Positions 1 to 15,072 are shown, numbered from the stretch's first letter. The stretch: 64,000 nt of DNA from Archegozetes longisetosus (GCA_018873245.2 JAEMBT020000001.1:17672220-17736219), one strand, 5' to 3'. Program-made: numbers and translations. The notes: a model not told the origin generated them from the letters alone.

Positions 1-2100
1 CAAATTGTTTCCTATTCTCATAACTTATTCAACGCTTAAACTACAATTTCATAATCAAAATTTCGAAACTTATCTGAACTCTAATATTGAATAAATTTAA
101 GCTATTCTATAAACAATGGATATGTGAGACTAAGTCTCAAGATATAGAAAGTAGTCAAACATCAAAATGGAAGTCAATAATCAATAGTTGCTTTTAGAGT
201 ATTATATAAGAACACACATAACCCCCTTAAAGCAATACACAAACCCCCCTTAAAGCCTTACACAAACCTCCTTACAGTCTTACACTTTATAAAACAACTA
301 CTGATTACAATATACCTGAGTATTAGTTATGAAGTCATACAACAGTTCTAATAGAAGTCTGATTGATCGTATATATAAGTAATGATACTTAGGCACAAAA
401 CCAATTCCTACTGCTTTATTCGTTTAAACAAGTCAACTAATAATTCGTCAAGCAATCTACTGAACATAATGCTCTGCGTTAAAGCTTTTATAGTAATTCA
501 CTTGAAAATAAAGTTAACGTTTACATTACTGCTCTTTTCAGACTGATTATTATTAATGTGCTGCTGATAGTTCTTTACGTGAGTTAAGGACATTTAGCTA
601 ACGTTTTGTGTACTTTCTATACTTTGAAAATAATACTTTCTATCCAACTGCCATTAGCCCTCAATTCGAGAATATTATTTCTCTTTTTTGTAACTCAAAT
701 TACTTCTTAATTCATTTCTAGCTTTTAGTGCTTTAATTCACATAATTTATCACATAAACAAATTTGATATCTTTAGTCAAGCTTCAATTTAATTATCTAT
801 TATTATATTACGGTCAGTAGAAAAGCCAATAGGGAGCATATAATGCAAAGGTACCCCCAACTAATCTGACGCAAAACATCTATATTTTTCAATATGAAAC
901 CTTCTTAATTTATTATAATTGCGAAATATGATGTAAAAATATTTCGCAACTCAAATTTAACTGTTCAACTAAGCTGAATATGATTGGTACTCGAAGTTTC
1001 TGACATAGCTACTGATTATAATTTCATAAGAAACGCTGTTCAAATTGCTATAAATAAGCTAAAATTATATGAATTTGGGTGGGGATGACTTTTATAGATG
1101 AATAAGTCTATTTTATTCTTTGTCAGTCAATAATAGTTGCGAAAACTTGAAGCAAAAACATATAATACAATCCATTGTTTGCTTCTGTTTATAACTTTAA
1201 TGATAATCTAAATCATCCGAAAATCGTTATTACAAATCATTCTCGTATGATTGCAAATTGCAAATAATTAGTTGCAAGCCATCTATTCTTATTGTATACT
1301 TTGCAATATTGCTAGTTCTGCAAAGTTTCCAGAACAGATACCAAAAATTTTAGCTTAAGTAATATCCGAAAAGAGCTACCACGCGCGCAGTAAGTATTGT
1401 TACCGCGCACACAGCAAGTATTGTTATCGCGCACCCAGTAAGTATTGTTACCTTTCGCATAACTAGCATTCTTAATGAGCTCGATCTGAGAAAAATCCGG
1501 TTCAACTCTGAAGCGGATTTTCAATTTCTTAAGCTTGTCATCATTAATGATGATAGTTTGAAGAAATAAAAACTCCTTACTTTTATCATTAATTGACAAT
1601 GAGAACATTTGAACTTGAAGTTGGATTAGAAGAATAAACACTTTATAGAGAATATGTTGAAAACTAGTGAAAATAAAAATACCATATAACTAGAGATAAA
1701 CAACTCAAATAAGTTATGATTGAACAATCAAAGTGAGTATAAACTTTTTGAGAGTTATGAATCAGAATATCTAGTAATTAGTATATTATTGAACATAGCC
1801 TTTTGAGCATAGTTTAGTTTTGAGTCATACACGATTCTAAGAATCGAGTCAACCGTCAACTGATTCCATATGTTAGCGATAAAAGCAAAAAATATTAGCC
1901 TAAAAATAGAACATTTATGTCATGTAGAACATGCGATTAAAACGACAACTTTCAGCATAGCCTGAAGTGTGTAAACACTTCAACCCTAACCAATTAATGT
2001 CTATTAAGATTTGCCTTTTAATATTTCTTTTAATATTTTCTCTTTTGTTATATCCTATTTTAGGACATTTTGCTATACAGTTCACAACTTTATAATCTGT
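1..2100. other. AT-rich intergenic stretch, no gene seen
   Basis: No open frame here looks like a conserved protein. A 109-codon minus-strand frame at 1312-1641 runs through a short tandem repeat at 1383-1452 (about three units of 22-24 bp, sharing the core agtaagtattgtta and GC-rich cgcgc spacers), so it is probably not a gene. A second small tandem repeat at about 219-285 has three C-rich units of roughly 23-24 bp. Confidence 0.6.
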
Positions 2101-2284
2101 CTTAGCAACATGAAAAATCTGTTGTTATCCTAACCTGCCTGTCATACACATCAATTTGTTGCCTAATTTAATTTCAGATTTGTTTTGATTACTATATTGA
2201 ACATTCTATGAGTTTATTAATATCTGATATGTTGCTGTATGATGGAAAGTATACCACCAAAACGCATCACTTCTGGTTGCTATC
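2101..2284 (-). mobile_element. MITE family A, copy 1 (GATAGCAAC ends)
   Basis: Read on the minus strand this starts GATAGCAACCAGAAGTGATG and ends with GTTGCTAAG, so it carries short terminal inverted repeats. Its body aligns by eye along its whole length with the copies at 5446, 8357, 15073 and 40953, including the inner motif TCAGATATTAATAAACT. It is about 184 bp, non-coding and non-autonomous. No clear target-site duplication was seen. Confidence 0.7.
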
Positions 2285-2636
2285 AAAGATTCTTGTTTTA
2301 GAATGTATAATTATCACCATACATAAATTTATGAATTGTCTCGAATTGGCGCTCAAGTTTTTGAAAATTTAAGCGCTAAATACAAAGTCTAAACGTCATA
2401 AAATACAATTCTAATTAAAAGCACATTTTAGGCGCAACCCTAAGGTAAAATTCGACGTTAATTATGTGTCAGTTCTTAATTAAAGCATTAAAAAGTGAAT
2501 CAATTAATTGACATTCGAATTATTCTGAGCTACTAATGAATTGAAATAAGTAACTATTGCTTTAATTTTATATGAATTAAAAATATAATAATCACTTCAA
2601 TTAGTAACTATTACTATAGAAAAACTTGAACAGAAT

Positions 2637-2683
2637 CTAACCTAACCTAGTCCAACCTAACCTAGTCCAACCTAACCTAACCT
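2637..2683 (+). repeat. Telomere-like CCTAA tract
   Basis: An irregular run of the pentamer CCTAA, the complement of the arthropod telomere repeat TTAGG, broken twice by agtccaa. Similar shorter tracts occur near 7475, 22930, 24943, 30940, 39488 and 61133. Confidence 0.7.
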
Positions 2684-3005
2684 TAAGGTCATGGCAAATA
2701 ATACAACAAATAGATGATAACAATAATGAATTAAACCAATTAATGAAAAATTTAATAGATATGAATTATATTCAATAGATATAATTCAAGTTAAGTCATA
2801 TTGATTTAGATAGATTAATTTATCATTCTATTCACCATAGGTTAATTATTGTTCAATATAGTGGTTTTAGTTATTTTAGATCTTTTTCCTTTCATTTTGA
2901 TTTATATTTATTATATTATTTTTCTTTTGTTATTTTATTTTTTATTATTTTTCTCATTTATTTTTCTTTTTATTATTCTTTTTCTTTTTATTATCTCTTT
3001 TAGAT

Positions 3006-4423
3006 ATAAAACAGTTGTCGATCAATCTCCTTTTCAACACTTGACTAATGACTGGTATTGTTTTCACTGTCATTCTTGTAGCTAACATCAATTGGTTATC
3101 GATTGTAAGACTTGTTTTGGAGCATTCCATAAGAATTTTATTAAGAGACATTGAAACCACTGAGCATTTTCAATCTAATATAACATTAGAATTCAATTTA
3201 TTTATAAATCTATTTTGAATCGATTATTTCGTTTTATGCTCAATAGTTTGCAAGTTTTTGTAACTAAATCAGATATTTGTCAATATTTTCCAATCAATGA
3301 CAAAAAGTCACAAAATTTCATATTGAAAAGTCTAGACTTCAAATCAATAGGTCTAAAGATGATAACTCAATCTTATAGTTATATAGACCAATTTGAGAAC
3401 TATTTCAACCATTTTCTGCATAAATTTATAGTTTCTAATCTCAATCAAATGAAAAATACAATCTTCTTATGAAAGTCAACAAACGTTTCAATCATGAAAT
3501 CTTTGAACCGAAGCTATGTATCGATTGTTATAATTATTCCAATAATAGCAAATTCGATGACACCGCAAACCCAAACTATTGGTTTGCATTAGTTTGCGAT
3601 CTGCCGCACGAATGCGTTCACGCCAAATCTGGTCGTCACCCATATTGACCTTCAAAAGTGATAGCAATCTCTGAAGAAGAACAGACATATGGTGTTCGGT
3701 TCTTCGATCCGCCTAACTTCTCAAGAGATAAGATTGAAACCAACTCACTACAAGGCTAGGAATATTCTTCTTAGATATTTAGATAACTTGGCCCAAAAAG
3801 GACTCACATTCCAAACAACTATTACTGATTCTAGTCATAAGTCATGAATTGTTCAGAGTCTCAACTGACAAAAAATCAAGTATTGACTGATTGTAGAAAT
3901 CATTCGCAAAACTTTGGGTCTGAACAAAATGGTTCACAAGGTTTGAGACGATTTAAGCGTGTGATTGATGTCAATTATAAGACAAGAGATACTGATTCTG
4001 GAAGTGAAGGCTCATTTGTTAAACCAATTGGCGATCTGAGTGATATTTTTCCTCAACAGTTATTAGACAATACTTTAGGCGAAGACTTAATCTCAAACAT
4101 TGACATTGAACAAAACTTTGGATTAGATGAAGTATCAGATTATGAAATAGATTCTGCTGTTGATAACAAACTTTTAGAGTTTAATCAAACTTTTGAATCA
4201 AACGAGCTCTCTGGAATTGATAAATAACGAGAATTTTGTGAAAAGAAAAACAAGAGCTTGTCTAAAAAAAGTTAGGGAAGAGTTGCAAAAATCGAAGTCA
4301 GCGTTTGAGTCATTGAAAAAAGAAGTGTCGAATGCAAAGAAGCTGAACTCTATTGCTGTCTGGATTCTCTATTGTTCAAATGAATGTCGTCTCAAGGATT
4401 GGGAATCACATTGACATTATTGC
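3006..4423 (+). pseudogene. Intronless ZMYND11/BS69-type pseudogene (PHD-bromo-PWWP-MYND)
   Basis: Fragments of all four domains lie in the family order without introns. PHD finger: about 3045-3150, with NDWYCFHCH, then CKTCFGAFHK. Bromodomain: about 3210-3460, with FKSIGLKMITQSYSYIDQF. PWWP: about 3590-3700, with HAKSGRHPY, a stop, PSKV, then YGVRFFDP; a CxxC pair (LCIDCYN) precedes it. An acidic Ser/Asp/Glu-rich stretch (3844-4227) and a charged coiled-coil-like stretch lead to a C-terminal MYND finger (KEAELYCCLDS in one frame, YCSNECRLKDWESH in another). The copy is broken by several stops (TAA 3083-3085; TGA 3646-3648, exactly at the expected PWWP Trp; TGA after WESH) and at least two frameshifts (after PWWP, and within MYND near 4375). 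The roughly 210-residue PWWP-to-MYND spacing fits ZMYND11, which reads H3.3K36me3 in the nucleus, better than the much longer ZMYND8. No introns plus a missing N-terminus suggest a 5'-truncated retrocopy. No poly(A) tail is obvious. Confidence 0.8.
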
Positions 4424-5445
4424 GCTAATTATAGACCAATTACACCCTAACTGTTCTCAAATTTACACTATTCTTAATTTAAATTGTTTTTAATTTTTAC
4501 TATTTTTAGTTTTCATCAAAATCTTATTAAACAAAATTGATTTTCTCATTTATGACTTTGAAATTTTTCTATAGGTTTGAATTTGATAATTTCAAAAATT
4601 TTTAAAACTTGATTCCGGATTTTGGATTAAATATTACGATAATCTCATTAGAAGTATTAACTGTGAGTCATTCCTATTTATAATTACCGGTGATATAGGA
4701 AATTTTTAAAACTATTTTTTCTCAATTATAGTGTTTGTGTAACTTTTTTCGAGTTCAATGAAACCAAATTATTCTTCAGATCTAATGATTTTATTAAAAA
4801 AAATTATATTATTCACAGTAGTTGTAAAACTCGATTTGAACTTCAGTTCAATTCCCATATCATTAAAAATCAATACGCTCTCAGAACAATAAAATCATTA
4901 ATAGACCAAAGTTTAAAGCCATAAATTAAACTTAAATTAAGGTTAATTGAAGTTTGAAAAGAGAAGCAGGAACGTAGAAAAGAAAAATCAATAAAAAAAT
5001 AGTTATTATCTAGTAGTTTCAGATTGACTCTTAGGTGGGTTGTGGTAATTGAAAAATGACTGAGCTCAACTTTAAGACAGAAGTATTACTAGTATAACCC
5101 CTACTTTGTTAGCATTACCCCTACTTTGTTAGCATTAACTATCTTTTAAGCAGAACTAAAAATTTATATGAAGACAAGTGAATAATAGAATTAATACAAA
5201 TATTAAAAAGTTCAAACATTAAAATGTTAATAAATTAGATTTGTCATAATTGAATGTTAAGTAATATCGATTATTCAAAATAGTTGTTAGAGTCAATATA
5301 AGGTTTACTTAACTTATTTCTTATATCATAACTAATATTTCAGAGTTGAAGCCTTGCATTAACTTTCCTTAATGATCTCATAGAATACATATTTCAACTT
5401 TCACTTTTCATTACTTTTGGTTCACTTTAAATCTTCATAATCGTT

Positions 5446-5628
5446 TATAGCAACCAGAAGTGATCCGTTGTGATAGCACGTCTTTCATCAGATTATATTA
5501 TCTTCAAATATTAAGAAACTTATAAAATATTCAATACAGTAACTAAAGTAAATCTTAATAAAGTTTGACAATAAAATTATGCGAATCATAGGGATGTTGG
5601 CATAGTAATCACCTTTCTTGTTGCTATG
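5446..5628 (+). mobile_element. MITE family A, copy 2
   Basis: Begins TATAGCAACCAGAAGTGATC and ends TTGTTGCTATG, about 183 bp. Its body, including the motif AATATTAAGAAACTTATA, aligns with the other four copies of this family. No coding capacity. Confidence 0.7.
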
Positions 5629-8356
5629 GAGGATTTTTAAGTTTTCAACTGTAAACAAGAAGCTAATTTTAGTAGTATTATGATCCTTTCACTCGAAAAA
5701 TGCAAACATATGGTATTGATTTGAAAGAATGAATAAAAGCTTAGAAAATAAAATACATATCAAATGGTGCATACAACCCATGTCTGACCATTCAATTTTG
5801 ACTTTGGTCAAACAGAGCGTCAAACTAAAAATAGATTCGATAAATTCGGTAATAGAAAGGCTCAAATCAATAAGTATTTGTCTTGAAAACTGGATCTTGG
5901 TCATAGATCAGTTTAGGGGTCATTAACACAATGTGTGCACTTTTTCATCAATTGTCAGCATTAATGCAGTTTATTTCTGAGTCAGCCTTTTCTATAATCG
6001 ATATAAGTTCCCCAACCGAATAGAAGATAACAAGTGGCGTGACTTTTCCTGCATATAAAAGCCGCGGAAATCATTTGCATCAGCATTCAGTGGTCACTTA
6101 TTTTCGGATTCAATTTCCAGTGACTTTGAGAGAAAAAGCTTTCCTAAGTTATAAAATTTGATAAGAATTATGCGTTGATTTTTAGATGAAAATCAAGATC
6201 GAAATCGAAATACGACAAGTGAAAAACTTGAAAATTCGTATCTTTACTACTGTATAGCTATTATGATTACGCCGCTGCAATAATTTTAATCTTAGTACCA
6301 GGCCATCAATAAACTAAAAAAAGATAAATAGTACTCCAACAAGAGATAAGTGAAGCGAAATCTCGATTCTTTCATTCTTCTGGTCTGCGACGTTCGAAAT
6401 AAGAAAATTTCAAATCGTATCAAATGGTTATTAAGAAGAAATATAGAGATGAGAGATACTGAGAAATATTAGAAAAGATTAGAAGAAGAAATGAAAGAGA
6501 TTTATATTATTAAAATCAAAAGAGTGTGTGAGTCATGCGTTAATAAAAGGCTTTAAAGAATTTTTAAATATATAATACTATTGCTTCTTATCTCTCCTTC
6601 ATTTTTCACCATTTTTCACCTTTTTTTCACCATTTTTTCACCATTTTCACCAATTGCTCATTTAGATTATTGAATTGAAAAATTGAATATATATTACTTT
6701 GACTTTAGCAATTATATTATGAAATTTGTTTAATATAAACTATAAGTGAAAACTGTTGAACAATAGTCAATGAGATAAACAATAGGTGAAAATAGTAGTG
6801 AAAAAAGATAAACAAAACTGTTAATCAATTATTTATAGAAACAATTATAAAATTCAGTTCAAATAGAAACTAAGAGCAAATTACAAACTAATGACCAAAT
6901 GGATTAACTGTTTAACTAGTATAATATGAACAAATAGAACAAAGAGACTCCATTTTCAGACTAAATGCTAACCACATAAAGCTTTTATAGAACGACATGT
7001 TTATCACATTTTATCACATTTTCTCCTCGAATAAGTCAATTTATATTTAGATACTTCCAAGTGACAAACACAAACAGTCAGACTTAATAAAACAGAGATG
7101 TTTTTACAAATATTTCCTTCAATTATTAAACTAATTATCTCTTCTAGTAAACAGTTAAGAAACAGATTGTTTTAGCTGAGAATCTATAAAAAATTTGCAA
7201 AACAAAAACGAGAGAATCGATCGTTGATGAGGCGTAAATTGAATTAAACACTATCTAAAAATAACCGAAAGCAAGTTAGCTATGAATGATTAAGAAAGTA
7301 ATAAAAGACATTAAGAGAGAATAGAAAAGAATATGGATTGGTTAAGGTTGAGTTGAAAAGTTAAGCAGATGTGAAATCAATTGATTGGGATTATTTTATA
7401 AATTGACCTGCTACTATGTTAAACCACCAACATATTATTGTTATTCTTTTCTAGCAACAGGCCACTCAACCTAACTTAATATAATATAACCTAGCCTAAT
7501 CTAACATAACTTAATTGCCATTTTCTTCTTTCTATCGATTCACATCATATTCAACTTGATTTTCCATTCATAAAAGGCTCACTACTAGCTCAAAATTAAA
7601 TTCTTTATTAACTAAACTTAAACGTTTTTTTCTACTACATCATAAACACAAAAAATGATGCTTTATTTCTACATTTTTGTTCTGAACTGGAAGATATTCA
7701 AGAATTATAGAATTGATTTATTTGCAATAATATTGTGAATTAGGTTTGTTGTGTAAAAATAACATTTTTCGAAATGAGTTAACCTCAACTCAGTAATGAT
7801 TGCAATAAGGATAAAAATAGCGACAGCTAACACTTGCTTCCAGTAGACATCAGATGATTTCTAGTGTGCTATTTATCTTCAATATAACAGAAGAATGCCT
7901 TACGTTTCAGCTCTATTCAATTAATTATTTATAGTAAAAAATTCAAGTGTAAGATAAGAGTGTGACCACAAATCTTACTTAAATTAGGGGTAAGATAAGT
8001 TAGAAAACACATAATAAACATAAGTCATTTATTCTATAGATATAAATAGAATCTATTATATTAAAGTATTTGTACTTAGCATAAATTATGATATATTAAC
8101 GTTAGCTCACATAATCAGTACAAATTATTATTATTATAACACTTGACAAAAGTATTACTAAACAAATATTTTATTAATGATTGGATCACAGAAAAAATTG
8201 CTGATCACTAGAGGATTAGTGATTTGAACTTAAGCTATATTATATTACACAACTCGTACTCCGCGCAACACTTATTATAATTAAAAACACTCTCACTGCT
8301 ATATATTTCTTTTAATTAATATTTCGTTATTTGCAATTGTTAATTTAATAATCCTT

Positions 8357-8484
8357 TACAGCAACAAAAATACGCAACAGCTCTGTTAACAATTTGATTT
8401 TAGGCTATTTTTATTGAATATTTTATAAGTTTGTTAGTATCTTATGGAAAGTATAACATCTGAATGTATCACTCCTGATTGTCT
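8357..8484 (-). mobile_element. MITE family A, copy 3 (degenerate)
   Basis: A shortened copy on the minus strand. It keeps the central block (TTATAAAATATTCAAT, then ATCAAATT) and the TTGTTGCTGTA end, but its GATAGCAAC end has decayed to roughly GACAATCAGGAGTG. Confidence 0.6.
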
Positions 8485-11400
8485 TTAACGATTATATAGT
8501 TTTCGAACGTGTCTGGACCTAACCTAATCAAAAAAGTACAAACTACTCAAAGCGAAATTTTACAAAATCTAACACCAATAATATGTCAAAGTTTGTATAG
8601 AGAAAAGTATCTAATTAAAATTAGTTTGGCTGCTCTTTTACTCTATTATAATAGACTCTATTATAGATTAAATATTTTGTCAGTGAATTAAGTGAATCAA
8701 GCAAACTTAGCGACTGAATCAAGCAAATCAGTAGTTTTATTAGTGAAATACTGAACACTTCTCATTCCTTATTTGCATAATTAATTATATGCGAAAGTTC
8801 AATTCAAGCTTAGCTAATCTGATCTGCATATGAACCACTCATATTCAACAATGTTGAAGTTAATATATTTTGCATTCGTTAGACTCTTTATGATCAAAAT
8901 TGATAAAAAATTGTTAGGTTTGATATTTGAATTTTCTTTATAAACTAAAGGCATTTAATATTGACTTGAAAATCAAGATTTAAATAATTCAATATATGTA
9001 GAAGTTTGAATTTTGAAGTATATATTTTCTAAAATTCACCATATATGTTAGGTTAGGTCATAAAAGAATTGTAGACCTCTTAGTAAACTAAATCGATTTG
9101 CTATCATTTCAGTGTCTGAACATTTATTATAACTTTTATCTCTATGTATCAAAAGCTAATAAATTCTCAAAAATATTGTCGAACCGATTATAATGTCAAA
9201 TAAATCTCTGAAGAAACAATCAAACAGCTATAATTATTTAGATAAGTGTTTTTCTACTAGTGGTCCAAACGATTAACCGAAATCTTAGGCTCGAAAACGA
9301 GTGTCTGCAGGGTTTAAATAATATAACTGATTAAGAGCTCATATCGGTAAAAGTTATGTGTAAGGGATCAAAAATAACACTATTTTCAACGTTTATTATA
9401 CACGATGTTAATCTTATGACAAAGAGCTCCACTGCTCTTGTGAGCAAAAATAGCCAAAGGCTAACTCTTAAAAGAAGTCAACCTTTTCACTTCAGCTCAG
9501 CTAAAATAGAGTTTCTCTTTAAAAATCTAACTTTTAGATTAAATACTTTGAAATGTCTATTTTGAAAATTGGATACCCAATAGAATTGAAAATTGTCGAC
9601 AGAAGTAAATGCTTTAGAAACAGAATATATTTTGTAAATATGCTTCAAATACTCGATCGAAATATTAAATCAATTGAATAGAATAGCAATTTAAATTTTA
9701 GAATTGACCCCTTTCATAATGCATCATGCTCTAAATCAAAATATTATTCAGTTGACAAATGCAGTCAATTTTCAGGTTATTTATCACTTCTATCCAAAGA
9801 TATTGAATATAAAATTTCAATCTTGAGATTAAATTTCTATTATCTACTTTGAATTCAATATTTGGTATCTTTCATGAAATTTTAATATTTTCAAATATTC
9901 TACTATTGAACAAGTAACTCAAATATATTTTTGGTCACGTTAACAACGAAAATGATCCGAATACTCGTAATTCGTGTTGTATTTTGCTTGAATTGTATCG
10001 AATTTTATGGTAAAACTGGAATAATTTTGAATAAAAACTTCTCTGTATCGTCAATTTACAAATATTTGGAGAGTCTCACAAAAATGACTTGCTCTTAGAT
10101 GATAGATAAGTCTTTCAATGTTATTTTTAAATCTAATTATCTCAACATATAATAAATTAAAGTTGAAATTCAAATTTTCAAATGCAAACAGAATATTGTG
10201 AATACATTTTCAATACTTGGAGAAATGATTTGCATTTTAGGAGAATAGTTGAAATTTAAAAATTCAAACAAAACTATAAAACAAAGTAATGAAAATTTGA
10301 GTATTTAATTTAGCAATTGTTTTGACTGAATCGAAAGACTTGATTAACTACTAAGCAGTTATTCAATTGGTTTAAAGAACAAGTCCATTAAAGCATGTAA
10401 TTTGCTTAACACAAATTGAAATTAATGTAAATTACTATCTAATACAGCGAAGATTATAAACATTATTCAAGAGATATATTACGTGAACAATAGCACTTTG
10501 ATTAGAATTTAATTCAATAAATGGTAAGAAACAGGTTTGAATAGTAGAAATAAAAGTCAATATATTTAGTAAAGATATTTAGATCAGTTTCGAGAATGGA
10601 TTCTGTGCAACATTATGGCCCTTCAGTTCCAATCCATGGGTCAATGTTTCTGACAACAGACTTAATTCTCATTAATACAACATGCCATTCAATGCTAATT
10701 CTTCAATGCTAACTCTTCGATGCTAATTCTTCAATGCTTGACCAAAAATTGGTTCATTTAAAATAAATAGCCACCAATTTTGCTTTGGACTCATTTGGGA
10801 TATAAAACGTAGAGCCAATAGATTCTATTGTACAGTTTGTCACTCAAATTGGTAGTAAGACCTTTGATCTAATTTAGAATTGAATGAAACAGAAAAAATA
10901 ATGCTTTTTTCAATAAAATCAACTCCATATATTAGAATTTTGTTCGGTATAAAGTTTCTTCTGGTAAAATTATCTACTCGTTTCTCAGTTTGAATAAAAA
11001 ATCTAAATTTTAATGATCTGAAAATTTTGATGGTTCTCATGAATAAAAACTTCTAATGGAATTTTAATTTGAGATATAAAAAAATTAGAATTTCATATAT
11101 ATTTATATAACTCTGATTGTCGGCGAGAATTTGAATAGAATTTGTATAGAATAAGATTCGATGAGATTTAATGAGATTTCAATCTTAACTAATGCATTAA
11201 GAATGTATAGACAAGTATGCAATGAAGTAAATTGATGGGATTAGGAAGAGTGTAACCATTAGATAAATAGTGAAGTAACGTGTCATTGCTTATTATTATA
11301 GGATTATAACCTAAGACTCATATCACAAATATATCATAAGCGAAAACATTGAATTAAATGAGTTAACGCAAACTACCGAATCTATGAATAAGAGGTGATC

Positions 11401-14400
11401 TAACTCGAGAGTTAAATGAATAAATGGATGCAAACATTAGATCATTGTTGTTGTTGCCATAAAGGAAATTGAGAATATGAGAATATAATCAATTCTCACA
11501 TGAGATATGGATATTTTCTAAATAAGGACAGTTACTATATTCTGTATAGATTCTTATATTTTGTGCATATTCCTATACTCTGTGCGTATTTTTATATTCT
11601 GTGTGTATTTTTATGTTCTCCATATATTCTCATATTCTGCATGTATTATTATATTTTTCATATATTCTTGTATTCTCACGTATTCCCATATTCTTCACAT
11701 ATTCTTTCGCTATATCTACACAAGAGCAGACTTTCAGCTGAATTCCTATCTCTATAAAAATAGTAATCAAATGAATTTTGCCTTTGTTTGATTTCTGCTC
11801 TCATTGAGATTAATAAGAAAAATATTGCATACAAGTAGTTGTACCTGTAAATGGTTTCTACGGCAGTGAAAGATAGATGCTTTTATAGGGACAATACTAT
11901 GAAGGGAAGTATAATATAATGTAAGAAAAGTTTATCGGTTATTTACTGAGCTATAAATTCAATGTGACGCCAATAGAATGTTTTTGTGCGCATAAAATGT
12001 GAACCGATTCCGATTCAATCATATTATGTAATGGCACACATTGGCTACACAATTATGTCTGTCTTTCATATAGCCTATTGTACACTTGATGCAAAGCTAG
12101 AAATTTGAATTACTTCCTAACTTTTCTTCAGGCAAATTCTGGTGTTTGTGAATAATTATTTCTGACATATTGAAAATTTTAGTCAATTATAAGCTAAATA
12201 TTGGTTTATGTGATTATTGAGCATGATTGTTGAGCATGATTTTGCTCATTGTTTACATTAGATACAGTAGAAGATTCAATCATATAAATAAGTTAATTGA
12301 ATGAAAATAAACTGAAGAAATATACGCTTTTGAATAAATACAAAACCTTTGAAGTTTGTTAATCCATGCAAAAGGATGCCGTTAAACAAATAAATTAACT
12401 AAATTAGTTCTTCTTGTAGTATATTCTAGTGAATTCTAGTGAATTCTAGTGAATTCTTGTAAAGAGTTCGGTAAAGAGAACTCTTATTCTTCTACTATTT
12501 GTTTTACAGTAAAGTATCATTTCCTAATAACTGTTGACTTCAAACATTCAAAATATATATCTATTTTTATACGTCCACTTTTCAACTCAAATAAATCTAA
12601 ACAAATTGGAGTTTATATTCAAAATTCAAACAATATGCTAGTATTAGATATTGAGAAGGTTTAGTATATCTATAGATCTATTATATTTGAAGAAAAGAAA
12701 TAATTCTATAATATATATGCAGAAAAAGCATGTATTCAAACACAAAATAGAGAATAACTCGATCCATTTCAATATGAATTATTTGTCAATTCTAGCTTCA
12801 TTTATTGACCGATAAGATGGTCGAACGCTTCTTTAATGCTTTTACGAATACTCAGTTGCTTTTCGCGTACACCACAATACTCATTATGACTCCATTTTCT
12901 ACTTATAGTCTACAGTTATATAATCATAATTTACTTTCAAACTAACACATTCCTTTTACAGTCCATTTAATACTAATTATAAAAACAGAGTGAAAAACAG
13001 CGAAAAGTGAAAAACAGCGATAAATTGAAATTCTATAAGAAGAAGAAGGATTTGAAATATATATGTTGCTGAAATGAGTAGCAGTTAGAGATCAATAATG
13101 GCTAATTGGAATGTAGATGATTACTAAGCAAATAAAATAATAGTAATTAACTAGTCAAAAAAGATATAATTCAAATGATTATCTGTTTGCTAAGAACTAC
13201 TGTGTTCAATTCAAATTGTTTACATCAGAGCAAATCTGATTAATGCTGCAAATTTTCAGGATAATAACTATTATATACTTGACAACTAATTTGAAATTCT
13301 AATAAACTAATTGTTAAAGTGATGCTTAATATAATAATTGGTTGGATGAGAGCTCACTTCAAGTGGTCTTACAAACAGTTTGCATCTATAGATATCATAC
13401 GAATTATGAGCAAAAGTTTCAACACAATCAACTCATTTGCCACTTATTTCATCGGATCAATAGCATGTAATATAATGTATTAATAGATAAATTGTATGAA
13501 GTAATTCTGACCGCCAGTTGTCTACAATTTATACTGAAAGTTCCGAATATTTCTGAATCAATTTTATGAATAAGACATATTAAACTTATGTGTATTTTGT
13601 ATCACATATTACCTAAACTTATGGTAAAGAATTTATATTATTATAATAATGCCAAATATTAAATTATTCATTCAGAAGAATATTCCTGAAATAATACCAA
13701 CAAACATTCTGGAGTTCATAAGTTCCAATGAATTTCATAAATATCTCAATGCGAATATATATTCTTAAAGTGAGCCAATTATCAGATTTTAATATAAAAG
13801 AATTATCGAGAAATATTATCCGGTTAGGTAATATACAAATAAGTCTGTTTTATGCCATATTAACATAACATTGATTTGGAAACAATTCTCGAACACTATA
13901 TCTGCTGAAAATTTTTCTAAACCAAATCTTTGCGGTCAGGCTATTGATTCTCATTTCTTATTCTTCGTATCAGTCTATAGATATCAGACAGAAGTTTGAG
14001 CATATCGTTGAATAAATGAAATGAAGTGGTTTCTTAAATTTATTCATCAAATCAAAAGCGCGAGTTACTCGAATTGATTGAAACTTGAACTGTATTATCA
14101 GTAAAGCTTAGAAACTTTGACATTTTAGATTTCGGTAAAATGATGTTTTAGCAATAAATATAACTTTCAGTCACTCCATTAGTTTTGATAAGAATGAAAT
14201 TTAATGAAAATTAATCAAAATTTATAGTTCATACAGTTTTTCAGAAATAACCAAAGTCTAATTCTAATTTTGTTACATACGAAAACTTTAAGTTAGACAT
14301 TCACATAAAAGTCAAAATACTTGGTAGTAAAGAATAGAACGTAGTAAAGATTGAATTTCACACAAACGGAATTAGAAGTAATAATGGAATAGTTATGGAT

Positions 14401-15072
14401 TGAGTCAAATTCTGATTTACTCACATCATCAAATGTGTCGTTTTAAGAGTAAATTTACAGACACTGCAAATATTTTTTGCTAACACTTCTGGAATAATAA
14501 AGAATTAGATAAATATATGCTGAGTATAGAATCTAGTATAGAATTGAATGTAGAATTGAATGTAGAATTTAGTCAGAATTAAGTCAGAATCTGTCAGCAC
14601 TATGTTTGTTTTGATTGGTTTTCTTAAAAGACAGAAATAAAGCAAAACTAAAATAACAAAGTGATGTAAAAGAAAAATATAATATAAAAATTCATGTTCT
14701 CTACCAAAAATAGCTTCGTTTGGGAGAGTGTTTTGTACCAGTAGCAAAAATCTGATAAATAAGTAATTAAGACATGTCTAAATTTAGATTATTTCAAACT
14801 AACATAACAATAACTGGTAATATTATGGTAATTTAGATTTCGTATGAGAACAATATTATTTAACATCAATTTCTAATTCAGCTCAGAATTATTGATTAGT
14901 ACATTGAAATCATAAACGACATGTTTATTAATAACTCGTGTTCTTTTGAGATAAATTCTCGATATTATTGCATAACCGGCTGAGGGATTCAAGATAATGG
15001 ATAATTGCAAATGAAAGAGTCAACGACATTAAGAAATTTTGTGCCTGTACACTCAACAACTTAATGATCCCT

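Noticed and set aside
2849-3005. Hydrophobic T-rich frame upstream of the PHD fragment
   Set aside because: Poly-Phe/Leu/Ile from T-rich DNA; only the sequence from about 3006 onward shows similarity to the ZMYND11-type gene.
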